NCBI GenBank assembly: GCA_036272735.1
Contig: DATAYF010000507.1
Location: forward strand, 1-7,338
Direction of reading: 5' to 3'
Length of the DNA: 7,338 nt
DNA from: DATAYF01 sp036272735
GTDB taxonomy: Bacteria > Chloroflexota > Ktedonobacteria > Ktedonobacterales > Ktedonobacteraceae
This document shows positions 5,930-7,338 of the stretch, piece after piece. The notes below the pieces were generated by a model, which was given only the letters and a program-made list of their open reading frames with translations, ran no database searches and was not told the origin of the DNA. The translations under genes and the position numbers were made by a program. Positions within the stretch are counted from its first letter, which is position 1; every line of letters begins with the position of its first letter.

Positions 5930-6070
5930 TATACCTCTTGTGTGCTGGTGTTGGAGCAACCTTGCATTCAGATGATCCAGGATGATCAGGTTGGTTCCAG
6001 GTTCAGACACTATTTGTACCATGCTGCCCTGCGATATAAGCGGTAGGTATTGGTACACACAAGAGGTATA
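5930..6070. mobile_element. MITE-like element with 15-bp inverted ends and flanking TA
   Basis: TATACCTCTTGTGTG (5930-5944) and CACACAAGAGGTATA (6056-6070) are perfect inverted repeats. If the outer TA on each side is a target duplication, the element is 137 bp with 13-bp ends beginning TACCTC. That is the form of small non-autonomous IS630/Tc1-type elements. The interior has no open frame and can fold: GTACCA (6016-6021) with TGGTAC (6051-6056), and CTGCC (6024-6028) with GGTAG (6042-6046). It sits between the convergent glycosyltransferase and small membrane protein genes, so it could alternatively serve as a two-way transcription end. Neither strand has a T-run typical of an intrinsic terminator. 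Confidence 0.6.
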
Positions 6071-6150
6071 GTGAATTCTTTACCGTATTTTTTGCTGATC
6101 CTCAACGTCAGCGTTGCAAATAGTACTGTAGTACCTGCTCGTAGCGCTCA

Positions 6151-6549
6151 TTATGATTGTGTTTCTTTTCTGAGGGCCTCTTGCTTCTCTCCCATGTGGT
6201 CAATGGCCTCGACCATCACGCCGATACGCTCGCTCATCTGCCCCGCCTGCGTGCGTAAGCTATGCAGTTCGCCGGAAAGTTCATGTAGTTGCCCGTCATC
6301 TCGCGGGGTGTTCATGGCAGCTAGTTCTTGCATAACCTGCCGTGTGACAATTTGTTCTGTGGTGACCGCCGATGCGTCACGATTGGGCAATTCATCGTGC
6401 ATGGTTACAGGCATCAGTGGCTCTGTAGTGTTTGTTTTCTCCTGCTGCACTTTGGCTGCTGGTGTTCGCTCACTTAAACCCAGGAAAATAGCGCCGAGTA
6501 ATGCGATAATCCCGACGGCAAAGCACCCTCCAATAATCCATTGCGACAT
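6151..6549 (-). CDS. small membrane-anchored coiled-coil protein, function unknown
   Basis: A 132-residue protein not recognised as any named family. One membrane helix (about 4-25) is followed by a polar linker rich in Thr, Glu and Gln (26-80) and a C-terminal coiled coil. The heptad positions are regular: L88, L91, L95, L98, A102, M105, I109, M112, I116, M119, Q123, L126. The start has a good ribosome binding site, AGGAG about 8-9 bases before the ATG at 6549. The protein would be an anchored dimer or oligomer facing either side of the membrane. The lack of arginine or lysine before the helix leaves topology open. The opposite strand is open over the same stretch, but it gives a Cys/Ser-rich product without a ribosome binding site. 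No clear promoter is visible upstream. Confidence 0.72.
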   Translation of the reverse strand: MSQWIIGGCFAVGIIALLGAIFLGLSERTPAAKVQQEKTNTTEPLMPVTMHDELPNRDASAVTTEQIVTRQVMQELAAMNTPRDDGQLHELSGELHSLRTQAGQMSERIGVMVEAIDHMGEKQEALRKETQS

Positions 6550-6950
6550 GTCAACTCTCCTGTCCGTCTTTCTTGTATTTGTCTATGCTAGTCTACTCTA
6601 CTGACTGTGATTATCTGCTCTGCTTATAACTATACCACGAATATAATCATTATGCCCACACCCAATTTATGATATATTACATATATTGAAGATAATGACA
6701 TACTTGATCAGAGGTTCGTAGACGCATATGCTTCGTCAAAATGAACGGCCTCTATGACCCTGAACCGGGCGGTCGCGAGCCTGTTAGGGGTAACGCACAC
6801 GTAAGCTGTCACCAGGGGCAGAGATATCCCTGACATCTCCATCTTCAGTTCGTCCTCACCTTTTCATGCCGTACTATCTGCACTCTTCACACAGAAACTG
6901 ATCGGAGTAAAAAGTTAAACCTCATCACAGTACTACACAGGGCATATCAA
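6550..6950. other. gene-free region with clustered local hairpins
   Basis: No coding region is visible. The part from about 6600 to 6710 is very AT-rich. From 6711 to about 6835 the sequence becomes GC-richer and can pair locally: GAGG (6711-6714) with CCTC (6749-6752), GACG (6721-6724) with CGTC (6733-6736), GACC (6756-6759) with GGTC (6771-6774), GTTA (6783-6786) with TAAC (6791-6794), and CAGGG with CCCTG around 6813-6832. This may be a structured RNA or the remnant of an insertion sequence end. It does not match any riboswitch class I know. The remainder, to 6950, shows nothing. Confidence 0.4.
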
Positions 6951-6982
6951 CAAAAAGCTCTGCTCACGTATGTAAGCAGAGC
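6951..6982 (-). terminator. intrinsic terminator downstream of tnpB
   Basis: Read on the minus strand, GCTCTGCT (6975-6982) pairs perfectly with AGCAGAGC (6957-6964), and T5 follows at once (6956-6952). The inner part can add AC/GT pairs. It lies 44 bases after the tnpB stop and would end a transcript covering tnpB and its 3' RNA region. Confidence 0.8.
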
Positions 6983-6996
6983 ACTCATGTCAGTCA

Positions 6997-7017
6997 CCCC
7001 ACGAGTGAACTCGGGAG
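6997..7017 (-). ncRNA. conserved right-end hairpin, likely 3' part of an omega-RNA
   Basis: On the minus strand, CTCC-CGAG (7017-7010), loop TTCA, CTCG and GGGG (7005-6997, with one bulged base) form an eight-pair stem including one G-U pair. It begins nine bases after the tnpB stop. The context AAGCTCCCGAG ... GGGGTGACTGACA resembles the 3' scaffold of TnpB guide RNAs, which overlap the end of tnpB and the element right end. The 5' extent of the RNA would lie inside tnpB and is not delimited here. Confidence 0.5.
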
Positions 7018-7025
7018 CTTGCCTC

Positions 7026-7338
7026 TCAACTCCACCGCAATTCCTTGTACTGTTGCAAGCGCAAGGCTTTGGCTTCCTTGTCGGAGGTATCGGGGGCAAC
7101 TGACAACTGCCCCGTCTTCCCCCAGTCCTGCCAGAGGAAGAGCGTTCGCATGACCACATTGCGCGCACCCACCAGATCCGCGTGCAGCTCGTAGTGGCAT
7201 TTGCCGCAGTGGAACACCAGTCCCTTGTGGGGGCGATTGTCTTCATGCGTGTAGCCACACTTCGGGCAGGCTTGGGAGGTGTACTGCGCCTCCACTTTGA
7301 TCGCCAGCGACCCGGCCAGGACCGCTTTGTAGGCGATC
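7026..7338 (-). CDS. tnpB: TnpB RNA-guided nuclease, C-terminal fragment (cut by the window edge)
   Basis: The last 103 codons of a tnpB gene, open through the right edge of the window. The visible part has the TnpB zinc ribbon, with C-P-K-C in YTSQACPKCGY and a second pair in HCGKCHYELHAD. It also has the third RuvC catalytic aspartate in HADLVGARN, where the usual form is ADxNAAxN. TnpB is the ancestor of Cas12: it cuts DNA under guidance of an omega-RNA made from the element's right end and helps retain the element. The GTG at 7295 sits inside the conserved domain and is not the real start. After the RuvC motif there is a tail of about 48 residues ending at a TGA (7026-7028), followed by the right-end hairpin and a terminator. 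Whether the missing N-terminal part is intact cannot be seen. Confidence 0.9.
   Translation of the reverse strand, partial: IAYKAVLAGSLAIKVEAQYTSQACPKCGYTHEDNRPHKGLVFHCGKCHYELHADLVGARNVVMRTLFLWQDWGKTGQLSVAPDTSDKEAKALRLQQYKELRWS

Larger units (their letters stand above)
6985..7338 (-). mobile_element. IS200/IS605-type element, right-end part
   Basis: The tnpB 3' part and the hairpin just after its stop identify the right end of an IS200/IS605/IS1341-type element that continues beyond the window. The exact outer boundary is not visible. I place it near 6985-6995, after the hairpin at 6997-7017, by analogy with other elements of the family. No tnpA (Y1 transposase) is in the window. Confidence 0.5.

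Noticed and set aside
6050..6604. 184-codon plus-strand frame opposite the small coiled-coil gene
   Set aside because: Its product is Cys/Ser-rich without a recognisable fold and lacks a ribosome binding site, whereas the minus-strand frame has a good one, a membrane helix and regular heptads.
6756..6795. TPP-riboswitch-like fragment (ACCCTGAACC ... AGGGG)
   Set aside because: Only a loose resemblance to one conserved stretch; the other thi-box segments are missing and no thiamine gene follows.
1..7338. CRISPR array, tRNA or rRNA genes
   Set aside because: No regularly spaced identical repeats and no tRNA- or rRNA-like segments seen on either strand; the two 56-bp repeats are too few and too diverged for CRISPR.

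Overview
The window reads as a slice of a chromosome from a Gram-positive-like or Chloroflexota-type bacterium. My best guess is a Ktedonobacteria-like member of the Chloroflexota. The guess rests on a fused CopC-CopD protein with an extra C-terminal domain, an IS200/IS605-type tnpB, moderate GC and several palindromic intergenic elements. No rRNA or other taxonomic marker is present, so confidence in the lineage is low to moderate.

Layout from left to right: a gene-free leader (1 to about 574); an aquaporin/MIP channel (575-1372, +); an imperfect terminator whose T-run merges with the -35 box of the next promoter; a gamma-class carbonic anhydrase-like protein (1575-2096, +); a convergent gap holding two 56-bp palindromic repeats (2111-2280); a long CopC-CopD-YtkA-like membrane protein on the minus strand (2315-4396); a divergent promoter region with a 35-bp perfect inverted repeat between the two promoters (4480-4561); a membrane-associated family 2 glycosyltransferase (4688-5926, +); a 141-bp segment with 15-bp inverted termini (5930-6070); a small one-TM coiled-coil protein on the minus strand (6151-6549); a gene-free stretch with local pairing potential (6550-6950); a minus-strand terminator; and the 3' end of a tnpB gene running off the right edge on the minus strand.

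The genes do not form one obvious operon. The aquaporin and carbonic anhydrase share a strand, but a terminator-like structure and a strong promoter separate them. The CopCD protein and the glycosyltransferase are divergent, each with its own promoter. What unifies the window is that nearly every intergenic gap carries a palindromic or inverted-repeat element.

The points most worth checking are: (i) a 9-bp GAAA-capped hairpin between a perfect Shine-Dalgarno sequence and the aquaporin ATG, placed so that folding restores normal spacing; (ii) the 35-bp perfect inverted repeat in the divergent promoter region; (iii) a CopCD protein in which the usual copper-binding DGH histidine is Gln; (iv) a MITE-like 141-bp element with TA ends; and (v) a probable omega-RNA/right-end region at the 3' end of tnpB. 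I do not see a complete new multi-gene system in this window.
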